A DNA stretch of 64,000 bases from assembly GCF_963678635.1 (NCBI RefSeq), contig NC_087065.1, forward strand, positions 49,181,011 through 49,245,010. The letters run 5' to 3'. This DNA comes from Symsagittifera roscoffensis (Eukaryota; Xenacoelomorpha; Acoela; Convolutidae). The notes beneath the pieces are model-generated. The model saw nothing but the letters and a program-made list of their open reading frames with translations, was not told the DNA's origin and ran no database searches. A program made the position numbers and the translations under genes. This document shows positions 37,101-45,551 of the stretch, piece by piece (the stretch's first letter is position 1; the number at the start of each line of letters is the position of its first letter).

Positions 37101-39986
37101 CCCTCGCGAGTCAACATGGCCAAGTTGAAACTGGAAGGACAACTCGACGTGGTCGAGTACAGTCGAATAACTGTGCCGGAATCGGTCCATATGGGAGATC
37201 CGGCAGGGGGTTATGTGGAGATGTTGAAAGCGAGGAACTCCGCGAGAGGGCACCTGATGGCTTGGAGTGAAAAGCCGGCCATGCAAGAATATCTGAAAGG
37301 GCTTACGGAGAACTCTAACTTCAATCGAAGAGAGTATGGCACAGTGATGTCATCAGAAGCGAATGAAATTGGATTGGAAAAACTGCTAGAGATTTCTTGG
37401 AGGGCGGCCCTCCAGAAATACTTCGATGAGACGATGAATGCACCTGCTACTGTGGCAGCATACCTGGCTCATCCTTGCGTGAGAACTGATCTGCAAGTAC
37501 GACTGGCTTGGTGCTTGATGGGCATCAAAAAGGCGGAGTATGAAGCCAGTAATGACTCGAAATCACGAGAACAGGAGCTAGAGTTAATGGAAGCTCTACG
37601 AGCATTGATTTCGAAAGACGATTCAGCGATAGCATGGGCTAAGCGTAAGGATGCCCTTTGCTTTGTCAGGTTCGTGGTGGATCGCATCCCCACTCCTGTG
37701 TTGGGAGAATGTATAAAGATCATTCGGCAAAAGGGAGTTGATTGCGAAAGGAACTTCCTTAGGGCACTCCTAGAGCTATATCAGGACATGCCATTGACCG
37801 TGCCAAGCAAGGAGTCGAATGATATGGAAAGCTATCGCAAGTTGGAAGAGGTGAGAAGATACTCCAACAAAGAATTGAGAGTGAGCAGAGACTTGATTGA
37901 AGCGGCCAGAGGACAAAAAGAGTTTGCAACACTAGGGAAACTGAAGTCGTTCCAATACGTGTCTGGTATACCAGGGATGGCGTATAATCCCTTCGTGAAC
38001 GAAGAAGCCAGGGAAGCATACTTCGACTACGAGCAAGTCACAGTGCTCAACTTCTGGGTTGAACGGATTAAGGAAATTGGAATGTTGATGGTGGAACAAC
38101 CCAAGCTTGGAATTATTTTGGAAGAACGAGTAGTCGAGCCCTCGATTCCCGAGCTAAAGGGGCAAGTGAGTTTTGATTGTGGTTCTTGGGACGGTCCCTT
38201 GAAAACCAGTCTAGTAGTGATGTGGGAACTCATGAAACCTTCCTGGTGTCCCCATCCTAACGCAGGCTTAATCTGGGACATGACCGCGGATATCATGTTA
38301 GACCGGGATGATGATGCGAGTCTACATGATCTGGCCATGATACAACACCTGCTGGCCATGAGATTGACGAAGAAGAAGAGCAACCCGTCCACGGAGCTGT
38401 CCGAGGAAGGTACATCGAGTAATTGGTTGAAGCAAGGCACATGCTTGGCTCAACACAGTGGGATGGAAGGACATGTTTGTAACCTGGGACACTGCCTGAT
38501 TACGCTAAGCGAGCAGCATCGACAACTGGCACGATTGTACGGAAGATTGAGCATGTCAGATAAGAGTGCCATGGAGTTGGTCGCAGACTGTCATGGGGTG
38601 ACGGACGTAAACCTGATCACAGCCTTGGGATTTTGCAGCATGACGAGTTCGATAGAATCGCTCGAGCGCTTGGAGCGTGCCCATGAGCTAGTGACGTCCC
38701 TCAGCGTGGAAATATTCCCTGGAGCATTACAGACAGAACAAAAGATTGGAGGCTGGCGAGAAGCCCTAGAGAATGAAATGAATCTGAAGGATAGTGAAGC
38801 CTATCACAGACCTACTGGTTCAAAATATATGGTGGGTTCAAGCTCAGCGCCATATTGTAATAGCAAGTATCCTACGCACATGGTGGTGATGGATGCGAGG
38901 ACGCAACAAGTGTTGGTTGACCAACTTTTCTCTGTGCCAAAGTGCGTGAGGTTGGCCAGAATGTCAGAGAGGTCATATGACTTGTTGGCAAAGATCTTTC
39001 GGGCAGTCCCGAAGAGATCCGAAGGCGAGTTGCAAGACGTTGTGGGTGAACAGTTCATGAGACTGAACGAAGGCAACGTGAGTGAGTTCCAGAAACAGAA
39101 AGCGAGTGGAGCGTTACCCACTGAATTCCCCACCATAGAAGAGAAAGACGATTTACATAGAATCCTGATGGAAGTGGAACCGTTGCTGGGAGCCTCAGGG
39201 TATCGGACCCGAAGGAACATAGTGAGAACCCATAGGGAGTATCCTTGCCACTGCTTGGCGCAGACGTTGTGGTACCCTAAACGCGGGAATCTGATCCTAG
39301 TCTGGGACGTGGAGGAGTTGTACTCCACGGGGTTGCCCGATCAGAATCAACAAGTGTCAATCGTGGTGGTTAGCGCCATGCTAGCAGTGAGATGGTTGGA
39401 GGCTAATGCAGACACAAGTGAGCAGGAGACGGCCGTGCCGACTCCTGAACAGCTGAGCAACGTGAAAATGAGTAGTGAATTGGATCTTTTCAGAACCACC
39501 TGCAAGGTTCTGAGAATACCTAAAGCCATTGAAAGAATATGGTCAAGGCAAAGATTGATGCCTTGGTTCCGTGCAGTGATGACATCTTGGATGTATGAAC
39601 GCGCGAAGCGTCACATGTCAAGGAATACGGAAGCCTATCAATCTTTCCAGCTAGATATAGGACCAGGAGCCTATAAACGAGCATTCTTGACGCACAGAAA
39701 CGCGGTCACCACAGCGGTGAAGCGGGTAGCTGGAACGCCTTGTGTTACTGAAGATGAGAAGAAAGAGGTCTTAAGAGCTGACCTAGAACGAAACGTGAGC
39801 CTATGTCTTCACAACAGCTTTTGCAGGAACCGGGAGCAGAAGGTGAATGTGGACTTGCTACCTTGTTGCAAACCGAGGCTGTTGGAACAGGAGGGTTGGG
39901 GCACGGCCCGCAACTCTCTGGACATGTTAGAGAAAGTTCTGGAAGACAGTGACGCTGAACATCAGGATGGAGAAATGATGGAATGA
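31119..39986 (+). CDS. ORF2 of element B: 2955-aa protein with SGNH/GDSL esterase domain
   Basis: The ATG at 31119 is chosen because the first residues align with C's ATG at 54883. Residues ~150-220 form a charged coiled coil. An SGNH hydrolase domain spans ~390-565: block I GDS with Ser404, a Gly-rich block II, block III GTND with Asn453, and the D547-x2-H550 pair (block V); all catalytic residues are present. A second region (~865-1050) repeats the layout with AGSD, AGSND and SPGY marks and looks like a degenerate SGNH fold. A hydrophobic stretch lies near ~1250; acidic linkers fill ~1680-1780. The last ~830 residues are conserved in A and C and contain C-x9-H-x-C-x4-C, FSVPKCVRLARMS and PCHC. 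No signal peptide, fusion peptide or anchor is visible, so it is env-like only by position. It is probably expressed from a spliced RNA. Confidence 0.88.
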   Translation: MGDTNELMEFLSASLGATLDEIYQRLIDCDFTREDPGLAMFVVALLNALGREGRGNRPTEVVLMLAFGESGTAERGRNRLMRWRRGEMSGHDLAREPGLGEQRDHRLGEMPLPVQPAQPLIGAKRQRDGPGPSHSVDSPTAAPPLKRVRVSEIEIQTSETIETLEKKERDQSELCAKLQEYRAIARERDEWKKKFEDLQVAYKEDEIKHLKELYMAKVSQVSPEILASMRSSEGSNDTRPRTTAQELCASRGPEVLDLRASRGPEAPQQTRPSASSQRFTIPDPSDTYLAPQFQESFNQVARAAMDEINRGTERTLARIVPSQLRDHSSNSSERATRSIACSAPGGVFEKSRVVDIRKNLMARHQFTQVPAEHPRACLNGMSWNPATNDQVIPPGSRHLIIGDSLVRDLNEIFVYGHTTILSFGGASVAQIIKMMEFQSEDHLDTLIIMLGTNDVSRAPVTPENKWEPLLVCLLNELKEKYRPKLVILCTIPPNPLVGTIAADFMNGNVTRWNEMTRSLVRNNPGELRLLDLENMLRMTDHIALTKDGVHFNTQRGRHWINDVFQTQLREAEQESRATGSLARANSTGGSRIRATVPESLANRLGPLATETVGAATVAPSSNVRDRLGTAPPPRPQSIGSRLGRSVEQNNRNNSQTASRRNDSPATTNPASTAGPSTSTVPAEGIESGSRLLWNRSDPSHWGQYKTDMSAKLNMNTLTCREDAMRMTGGESPTVSRLYRIPGVDWLLAEQEKFSSSTSLRHVDLDGLPHDNTFGPLNTRSLTDVQDRTRERTPPVRKGKFQTENKPNNKHHKMYRQFAKPPGQTPGEYSRDYPRTTTVVGDDKRYGNLKAPIGDGLFAAYDPLDMKAAKYLVVAGSDYLYTPRSLFWPDVIFLTAPKLDWGQAIGMMISVRRVVSMEPQVIVVAGSNDHLQSRGLLSRLTDGSIPSNEVIGEAIMTLLSAMTEVEAAARQRFTMNVVKVIFVLSPGYAALPEPLQFVYTMVTTIAEGIFNVIIPAPNRVVDPDNYYPSRSELPAVWADISNAIQGLRDCSTTRLVLDEVLGLELSNFARLLKLRPGVDDDHLLVQQVADDLWFRQMDQAENEQGRMIRKNMTSAEEDLMAMALRTKPHNNIWLYLSPRLCNLGEDAFEHAPAIIKEIHVYLKNLLNARELAGGKMLKLMQDVNTMSLDKFQADVLATKAQYERSDAILGGMGVGWTPSFLSTCYPRASRNLIASFVKDIRKLSIGLVLALYVTFGHENFVKGPANLFTQALADLRLDGLLTLIAMTYGRLGDLLVLLRYPEQLQGPSREFNAQLETASLKKMKDWRTLLLQYLLQQNRSVTGEDKVATNASECKQYCGMPLLTDLAVMMRIDPLVLVHGLREFVTVVYGPVMSFAFPDVQVKAYRNSVLYVNLVSVVDCSVLNWVEQSELRKLASDDRLFGRIAEPGWVLMDFNNHFKCRMGREDLSHIQFNPKLWNLRPVVKDTGEAVVVPQLPGAYAHARENQQTWLPGSRPLPDQCHRYPPIRRMLLGVTSPIIAPRIGAARDAEKRMLKWSGGMEPRFISWNAAAAHTFDFSFPDAWSRKKIKALPSRRPEVSAETWNELYPSADDLSRLKWSGEAKVVMLEVASESRGGSYITIEDLAPHGEELVEFLVDDELFYHAGDMTVPARPDSDTDARQGPSGPRPKPDADDDELMDQDDNDDGTGSKTEKPGETDLGALERDLLEYRFSEDDDGEVDGSLLLMAPSSFMSPTKEASADLSPIDPISQARECQSRDPQKLLYESPRRRKIEESMKISFISTLPEEEWERYQMELEGKTGAIWSRVNFMEKSWDVIRRYGTQSIMKAGLNQPIMREVLEKIVSSMESDVLTESVTEDSADDQHVAKKLPVRRARKGLKRLKGKTGSRAMNPRVVKSRANAVVTSLTSAGRSGESGQGDSTTLTGGEKENLIPPMLLAGLTVTATRSKKTARTLADTKLEMEVISQCGSGGLEDYRPSRVNMAKLKLEGQLDVVEYSRITVPESVHMGDPAGGYVEMLKARNSARGHLMAWSEKPAMQEYLKGLTENSNFNRREYGTVMSSEANEIGLEKLLEISWRAALQKYFDETMNAPATVAAYLAHPCVRTDLQVRLAWCLMGIKKAEYEASNDSKSREQELELMEALRALISKDDSAIAWAKRKDALCFVRFVVDRIPTPVLGECIKIIRQKGVDCERNFLRALLELYQDMPLTVPSKESNDMESYRKLEEVRRYSNKELRVSRDLIEAARGQKEFATLGKLKSFQYVSGIPGMAYNPFVNEEAREAYFDYEQVTVLNFWVERIKEIGMLMVEQPKLGIILEERVVEPSIPELKGQVSFDCGSWDGPLKTSLVVMWELMKPSWCPHPNAGLIWDMTADIMLDRDDDASLHDLAMIQHLLAMRLTKKKSNPSTELSEEGTSSNWLKQGTCLAQHSGMEGHVCNLGHCLITLSEQHRQLARLYGRLSMSDKSAMELVADCHGVTDVNLITALGFCSMTSSIESLERLERAHELVTSLSVEIFPGALQTEQKIGGWREALENEMNLKDSEAYHRPTGSKYMVGSSSAPYCNSKYPTHMVVMDARTQQVLVDQLFSVPKCVRLARMSERSYDLLAKIFRAVPKRSEGELQDVVGEQFMRLNEGNVSEFQKQKASGALPTEFPTIEEKDDLHRILMEVEPLLGASGYRTRRNIVRTHREYPCHCLAQTLWYPKRGNLILVWDVEELYSTGLPDQNQQVSIVVVSAMLAVRWLEANADTSEQETAVPTPEQLSNVKMSSELDLFRTTCKVLRIPKAIERIWSRQRLMPWFRAVMTSWMYERAKRHMSRNTEAYQSFQLDIGPGAYKRAFLTHRNAVTTAVKRVAGTPCVTEDEKKEVLRADLERNVSLCLHNSFCRNREQKVNVDLLPCCKPRLLEQEGWGTARNSLDMLEKVLEDSDAEHQDGEMME

Positions 39987-40718
39987 AGATGACCGAAGGA
40001 GAGAAGAGAAGGAGAAAAAACTTGATTGTCTTTGTGTGTAAAAACTTGAACAAATCAACCAAGTTTTGATTATTGAACTTGTTAAACTGTTTGTTTTGAT
40101 TTAGATTTAAAATGTTGCAATTGTTAAAATTGTTGATTTTGTTGATTTTAGTTACTACTATCTATGTATGTATATAAGGAGCATAGGTGAGTATATTTAC
40201 CTATTTATTCCCGACTGAAGTTTTTAACCTGTGTAAGACACAAATTCACTGTGTGGCGACATGGTAAGTTTGAGTAAATTCGCTCGAGAAGGGTGGGTAA
40301 CTCAATAACTTTCCTAGCCACAGAGTTTCTTAGTTTTAATATGGAAAGGACCGCATAAATGACTGATTATACTTGGTGAGTGAAGTAAAGTTAATTTTAA
40401 CGGGTGCGTGGCCGTGCCACGTCCCACTTTTTAATCACAAAGAGCGAAAAGAAGTTTTATAACAAGACGACGTAAGTAGTCAGAAAAGAAATTTTATCTA
40501 GGACACTCCTCATGGTGCAAATTTTGTGAAAATGTTGAAAGGCAGTGAGATGTAGTACGATGCCATTTGTGAACACGTAGTGAGTTGAAGTGGAGTAGAT
40601 AAATTTCATTTTCTTATGCGATTTGTAAGATTGGTTACAGAAAACTGGATACCTACTTGACGATAACCCGGTGTTGTGCGATCAATAGGGACATTGATGG
40701 AGACTTGTCCGGGGAGTA
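39987..40718 (+). other. 3' UTR of element B
   Basis: AT-rich, 730 bp, no ORF of note. It contains a small AGGTGAGTA/TTTACCT palindrome near 40190. It ends in the purine-rich tract against the 3' LTR. Confidence 0.65.
40705..40718 (+). promoter_or_regulatory. Candidate polypurine tract of element B
   Basis: TTGTCCGGGGAG followed by TA abuts the TG of the 3' LTR. It is the only purine-rich string at the place where plus-strand DNA synthesis must start. The same 12-mer occurs inside pol of all three elements. Yeast Ty1 is a precedent for a short G-rich tract ending in TA with an internal copy. Confidence 0.55.
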
Positions 40719-41603
40719 TGTGCCATTCTGCCGGATGACACAGCATAACCTTCCCGCGACAGAAAAAAGAGTGACTAAAGGCCTTATGGACAGAAAAGTG
40801 TAGCGACGGAGGGTCAGAATGTTCTAGAATTTTTATTTTTAAAATTTCGATTGGAAGAAGAACATTTCTGAGAAATAGAAAAAAGACGGCCATTTTGAAT
40901 AAAAAAGACGAAAATCAGAACAACGATATAGATTGTGAAGAACAGTTGTATCAGAGACAGAAAAACACGGAGCCTCTTATCGTGGCAAGAACACACGATA
41001 AGGACCTTAGCGACAGATATTTGTGGAGACGGAGGCTTCAGTGGGGGGAAGAGAAATACCACGGAACCCTCCCGGGACACGAAATATAGGAGATAAGAGT
41101 GTTATCTCAAGAAAATCACGGGAGCGGAGGCTTGGTCCCCCAGAGACTGTTATATGTGAAGGGACTGGGTAAACTAACTATAACAGCTGCTGTAATGTCC
41201 TAGATCTTAATTAAACACCGATATTATTTGATATTTCAGGACATGAGTAGATAGAAAAAGGAAAGGGTCAATCCATCTCCAATGGATTTAATATAAAACT
41301 GTCACACAAAAACATATAAAAATAGGTTGTTCGAGCCGTGTTTTTAATGACAATCACGTAGTCTGAGGATCCGAGACTCAGCTATGTGGTTGTGTTCGCA
41401 TGCAAACGAAAGCTGATCAAAAGTCGTTTGACTGATGGCCTAAAAATGGTAACTTTTTACTTTGCCCTAAACAGACCAGAAAATCAACTGGCAAGGTCGA
41501 GACGGTGAAAAACGAGTAGAATTAAGGTAACTGACGCCTGCCAGTCGTTGATAGGTACTTTTTCTACGCTCCGTCGCTGTGTGATATTTGGGCGAATGTT
41601 ACA
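40719..41603 (+). repeat. 3' LTR of element B (885 bp)
   Basis: It lies at a constant offset of 23547 bp from the 5' LTR with no indel, and every segment I compared is identical. It ends GAATGTTACA and is followed by CTA, which also precedes the 5' LTR. It includes the second copies of the 67-bp unit (40748-40814), the hairpins and the TATA-like box (41315-41322). Confidence 0.92.
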
Positions 41604-42073
41604 CTATTTTAATATGTTTTTGTGTGACAGTTCTATATTAAATCCATTGGAGATGGATTGACCCTTTCCTCTTTCTAGTTGCTCATTTTCTGAAATATCA
41701 AATAATACCGGTGTTAATTCAAAGTTCTATGGCATCAGAGTAGCTAAAAGTTAGTTTAATGCAGTCCTTCAACATACAACAGTCTCTGGGGGACCAAGCT
41801 TCCACTCCCGTAATCTTCTCTCGATAACGTTCTTATCTTTCCCAATTTGTGGCACGGGAGGGTTCCGCGAAATACTCCTTCCCCACTGAAGCTTCCTTTT
41901 CCACTAATTTCCACTGCTAAGGATCTTATCGTGTGTTATTGCCACGATAAGAGGCTCCGTTTTTTTCGTGTTCCCGTACGATCGTTCTTCACTATATTTG
42001 TCGTTGTTCTGTTTTTTCAATCCTTTTCGTCAAAATGGCCGTCTTTTTGTATTTCTCAGAAATATTCACTCTT
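41604..42073 (-). repeat. LTR D, second fragment
   Basis: In reverse complement it matches B's LTR from about the TATA region back to the GGCCATTTT/CTCAGAAAT block, but is visibly diverged and has lost the TATA match. It takes up exactly where the first fragment stopped at 17171. It ends where element C's LTR starts; the last ~140 bp of D should lie beyond C's 3' end. Confidence 0.78.
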
Positions 42074-42988
42074 TGTGTGCCAGTCGGTCATATTTGGAAG
42101 TTTGACCTTGAGAGAAGCAAAAAACACTTGATTTTGGAGTGAAATTTAATTTTTCAAAGTTTCGAATGGAACCTGTCATGCACGATTTTCTCGCGAGAAC
42201 TGAAAATCAGAAAAAGAGATCAGAACAATTTCAGAACGATTAAGACACACGCGGGAAAGTCGCAAGAAAAAACAGTAGGAAATTGCTATTCGCAATTTCC
42301 ATCACTATAATAATCGAGAGTAGAGCTGTCCCATCTGTGACAGAGACGAGAGCATTCCCTCGAGTTGGATTATTACGATTGGAATACTATTCTTGACTGG
42401 ACCAGAGTGACACTTGGGTGGAAAAGTGGACAGCTAGAGTGTCCCAATGGTTCACGAGAACTTGCAGTCTAGAGTAAAAACTTGTTCTTGTTGTTGAAAC
42501 TGACTAACATTAAACTCATATTAGTTACTTTATTAATTCTTGAGTTGTTTACCGACTTATTTACTTCCTGGTTCTTGAGCGTGCTACAATGTGAGTACTT
42601 AATTTAAATTCTAGAGTGTGTTTTATAATTGTTATGTTGAGGTAAGGCGAGTTTTAGGTTGATCCATCTGAAATGGATCAAAGTTCCACTGTCTAATAAA
42701 AAGTAACTTAACGGATTGTTCCAACCCGGTTTTTAACGGCGTTCATGTATTTTGGGTATCTAGAGACCTAAGTATGGGGACGTTTCTAATTCTAGAGTGG
42801 GGGGATATTTTAGTAGTAGCCTTTAAGCTGTAACGGGTCGTAGTCTCATGTCACAAGCGAACCGAACTGGCTCCGACCGTTCTTGAGGTAGAAAAACACA
42901 AGAGATAGTGTCCCTGACCCTTGAGCCAGTGGTTATAGGGCCTATTTTTCTTAAGCCTCATGTGTGACTGCAGTAGACGAATGTTACA
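42074..42988 (+). repeat. 5' LTR of element C (about 915 bp)
   Basis: The end is fixed by GAATGTTACA followed by the primer-site context. The start at TGTGTGCCAG is inferred from the point where similarity to LTR D stops and from the expected length. It keeps the ATCCATCT/ATGGAT inverted repeat (near 42663-42680) and the CCGGTTTTTAACGG block, but is otherwise well diverged from LTRs A, B and D. Confidence 0.75.
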
Positions 42989-42999
42989 TAGTGTTTTTA

Positions 43000-43014
43000 T
43001 GGCGCTCCTGGGTG
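43000..43014 (+). promoter_or_regulatory. tRNA primer binding site, element C
   Basis: TGGCGCTCCTGGGTG, identical to the sites of A and B, 11 nt after the LTR end. Confidence 0.8.
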
Positions 43015-43480
43015 TTTACGACATCAAGACTACGGAGTCGAACCCACTTGAGACAGCTTCGGGCTGAATGCCCATTCTAGAGTACCGGCGGTACGGTTCG
43101 ACAGGAACGTGCAAACCTTCCGGTTGTACCGTGATAGCTTTTTAAGAAAACTCGAGAAAATTTCCTGGTACGCTCTCCGAACGAGGCTTAGCTAACCGAG
43201 TAAAGGGGGGCAACTAGGGGGACAAAAACACGAGCAAAAAGACAAAAAGCAAAACAAAAACCAAAAAAGAATAGAAAAAGGAACAAAAACCATAAAACGA
43301 AAAAAGACAGTGACTTTGACACCAGATTAGTTGGATCAAACCTTTATATTAATTAAATAGTATACCCATACTGTTTTACAAGTTCGATCGTTTCGATCAA
43401 CCTAGCAATTTAAACCAGTAAACTGAATAAAGTGCCCAAAGTGGGGCGTTGTCAAGGGTTTTCAGATAGCTTGGAACTTA

Positions 43481-43682
43481 GCTGGACCAATAGGAGACTT
43501 GACTGGAAGAGGTGACCAGCCGAGTGGGAAAGTGGTTCAGGGACACTTGAGCTGAACCAATAGGAGACTTGACTGGAAGAGGTGACCAGCCGAGTGGGAA
43601 AGTGGTTCAGGGACACTTGGCTGAACCAATAGGAGACTGGACTGGAACAGGTGACCAGTCGAGTGGGAAAGCAGCCAAGAAG
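43481..43682 (+). repeat. 70-bp tandem triplication (leader C)
   Basis: Three copies starting at 43481, 43551 and 43620, each with GCTG(G/A)ACCAATAGGAGACT and GAGTGGGAAAG. The first two are nearly identical and the third is diverged and shortened. Confidence 0.85.
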
Positions 43683-44512
43683 GATTTGGCAATTCTCGAG
43701 TTCTCAAGTTGGGCAGAACGGGTATCGTTAGAATCCACATTACATTATAGGAGATAAGTGTAAAATTGGATAAGCGAAATCCCCCAGTTTTGAGGAACGT
43801 TTTTACTTGAGCAGGCCTGGAAACAGGTCTACGGTTTTCTCTTGAGAGGTTTAGCACCCGGCGCTTAAAGTAATTTTTAGGCTTAAGAAGGGGGGCTAGA
43901 AAGGGGGGAGGTTAGAAGGGGGGCTGGTTAAGTTAGAGGTTGGCGGTTGTAAATTGTAAAAAGGGGGAAATTAGAGTAACTAATTAGTCGACATCGTTGA
44001 CTTAGTTACATTAGAAATTAACACGCGTTGGTAATATTAGGTGGAGATCCAAAATTCAACTCGAGTTAAGACTGGTACACTGGTTGGTTTGGTAGGGGGG
44101 ATCGGATATAGACAGCTTTTGTGATACCCCATAAGATCACTAGTGGGGGGAGGAAAACGCGTGGCAATTAGGTACCAGACATTTTTTTTTAGACGAAAGG
44201 TAGACATTGGTCACCTTTGAATTTCAGGTGGGCTCATTTTTCTGTTTTTATTATTTTTCTTACATAGATTTTTGTTGCATTTTAGTGAGGATTTGTGTTT
44301 GGTTTTATACGAACAGGTGATCACAAGATACCTGCGCACCTACATTGAAATAGAAACAACCAAAAAGAAGAGGGGGGTCAGCATTTGGCTTTTAAGAGAG
44401 GGTTTTTGGGAAAATTTTACTAGAGCTTGAGTGGTGGTACAAGGTACGGTGATTCAAGAAGACCCTACAACGAGGAAGACACTCCGTGACGAGTATTGGG
44501 ACAAGACCGAAG

Positions 44513-45270
44513 AAGTCTTGGGACAGAGCAGTCTTGGGATAGTGGTCTTGGGACAGGGTCTTGGGACAGTGGTCTTGGGACAGGGTCTTGGGACAGTGGT
44601 CTTGGGACAGGGTCTTGGGACAGTGGTCTTGGGACAGTGGTCTTGGGACAGGGTCTTGGGACAGGGTCTTGGGACAGTGGTCTTGGGACAGGGTCTTGGG
44701 ACAGTGGTCTTGGGACAGTGGTCTTGGGACAGGGTCTTGAGACAGGGTCTTGGGACAGGGTCTTGGGACAGTGGTCTTGGGACAGGGTCTTGGGACAGGG
44801 GTCTTGGGACAGTGGTCTTGGGACAGGGTCTTGGGACAGTGGTCTTGGGACAGTCTTGGGACAGTGGTCTTGGGACACTAGTCTTGGGACACTAGTCTTG
44901 GGACACCAGCCTTGGGACACTGGTCTTGGGACACTACCCTTGGGACACTAGTCTTGGGACACTAGTCTTGGGACACCAGCCTTGGGACACTGGTCTTGGG
45001 ACACTACCCTTGGGACACTAGTCTTGGGACAGTAGTCTTGGGACACTAGCCTTGGGACACTAGTCTTGGGACAGTAGTCTAGGGACACTGGTCTTGGGAC
45101 ACTACCCTTGGGACAGTAGTCTTGAGACACTAGCTTTGGGACACTAGCCTTGGGACAGTAGTCTTGGGACACTAGCCTTGGGACACTGGTCTTGGGACAG
45201 TAGTCTTGGGACACTAGTCTTGGGACAGTAGTCTTGGAACAGTGGTCTTGGTACAAGGGTCTTAGGACAC
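44513..45270 (+). repeat. CTTGGGACA minisatellite (leader C)
   Basis: About 750 bp of 12- to 15-bp units based on GTCTTGGGACAG. The first half is mostly GTCTTGGGACAGTG/GG; the second half shifts to GTCTTGGGACACTA with CC variants. Unit length is not a fixed multiple of three, so the three long overlapping ORFs through it are artefacts. Confidence 0.92.
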
Positions 45271-45551
45271 TAACGGAGAGTACTGTGATAGTGACGAATA
45301 GTCTTGGGACGGTATAGAAATTGAAGTCAAATTACAACAAGTGCGTTTTAAGACAGAATAAGACAAATCGAAATAGGTAGGGTTAAGACCAAATTAAGGA
45401 AAAAATTTTTCGGAGGTTTTAGAAAGAGAATTGGATAAGGTTTTTAACACGTTGTACAGAATTTGTTACCACAAAAAATATTTTTTTAACCCTTAGAATA
45501 GAATCGTGTATATAATAAAATTGTAAATAGAAGCAGTTGTAAATAGAAATA

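Larger units (their letters stand above)
17172..41603 (+). mobile_element. Element B: complete 24.4-kb Ty3/Gypsy-type LTR retrotransposon
   Basis: Both 885-bp LTRs (17172-18056 and 40719-41603) are present in the same orientation and look identical by eye. Between them are a primer site, a 3.1-kb leader, gag-pol, a spacer with a splice-acceptor-like site, a huge ORF2, a 3' UTR and a purine-rich tract touching the 3' LTR. CTA flanks the element on both sides, and the flanks belong to one interrupted LTR (D). LTR identity implies recent insertion. The one visible lesion is an in-frame TGA in pol (27128-27130). At 24.4 kb it is among the largest LTR retrotransposons I know of. Confidence 0.93.
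43015..45551 (+). other. Untranslated leader of element C
   Basis: No convincing ORF. It holds a 70-bp triplication (43481-43682), G-runs around 43880-44160, and the CTTGGGACA minisatellite (44513-45270). A single ACCTTCC with TTAA 27 bp later (43115-43145) may be the relic of one 67-bp unit. The GTGGG hairpin of A and B was not found. Confidence 0.7.

Noticed and set aside
31119-39986. ORF2 as a classical envelope glycoprotein
   Set aside because: No signal peptide, furin-like site, fusion peptide or C-terminal membrane anchor is visible; only position and splice acceptor resemble env.
44431-44951. Overlapping 150-codon Leu-Gly-Thr/Trp-Asp-Ser and Pro-Lys-Thr repeat ORFs on both strands
   Set aside because: They are produced by the CTTGGGACA minisatellite, which is open in several frames at once; unit lengths vary without keeping any one frame.
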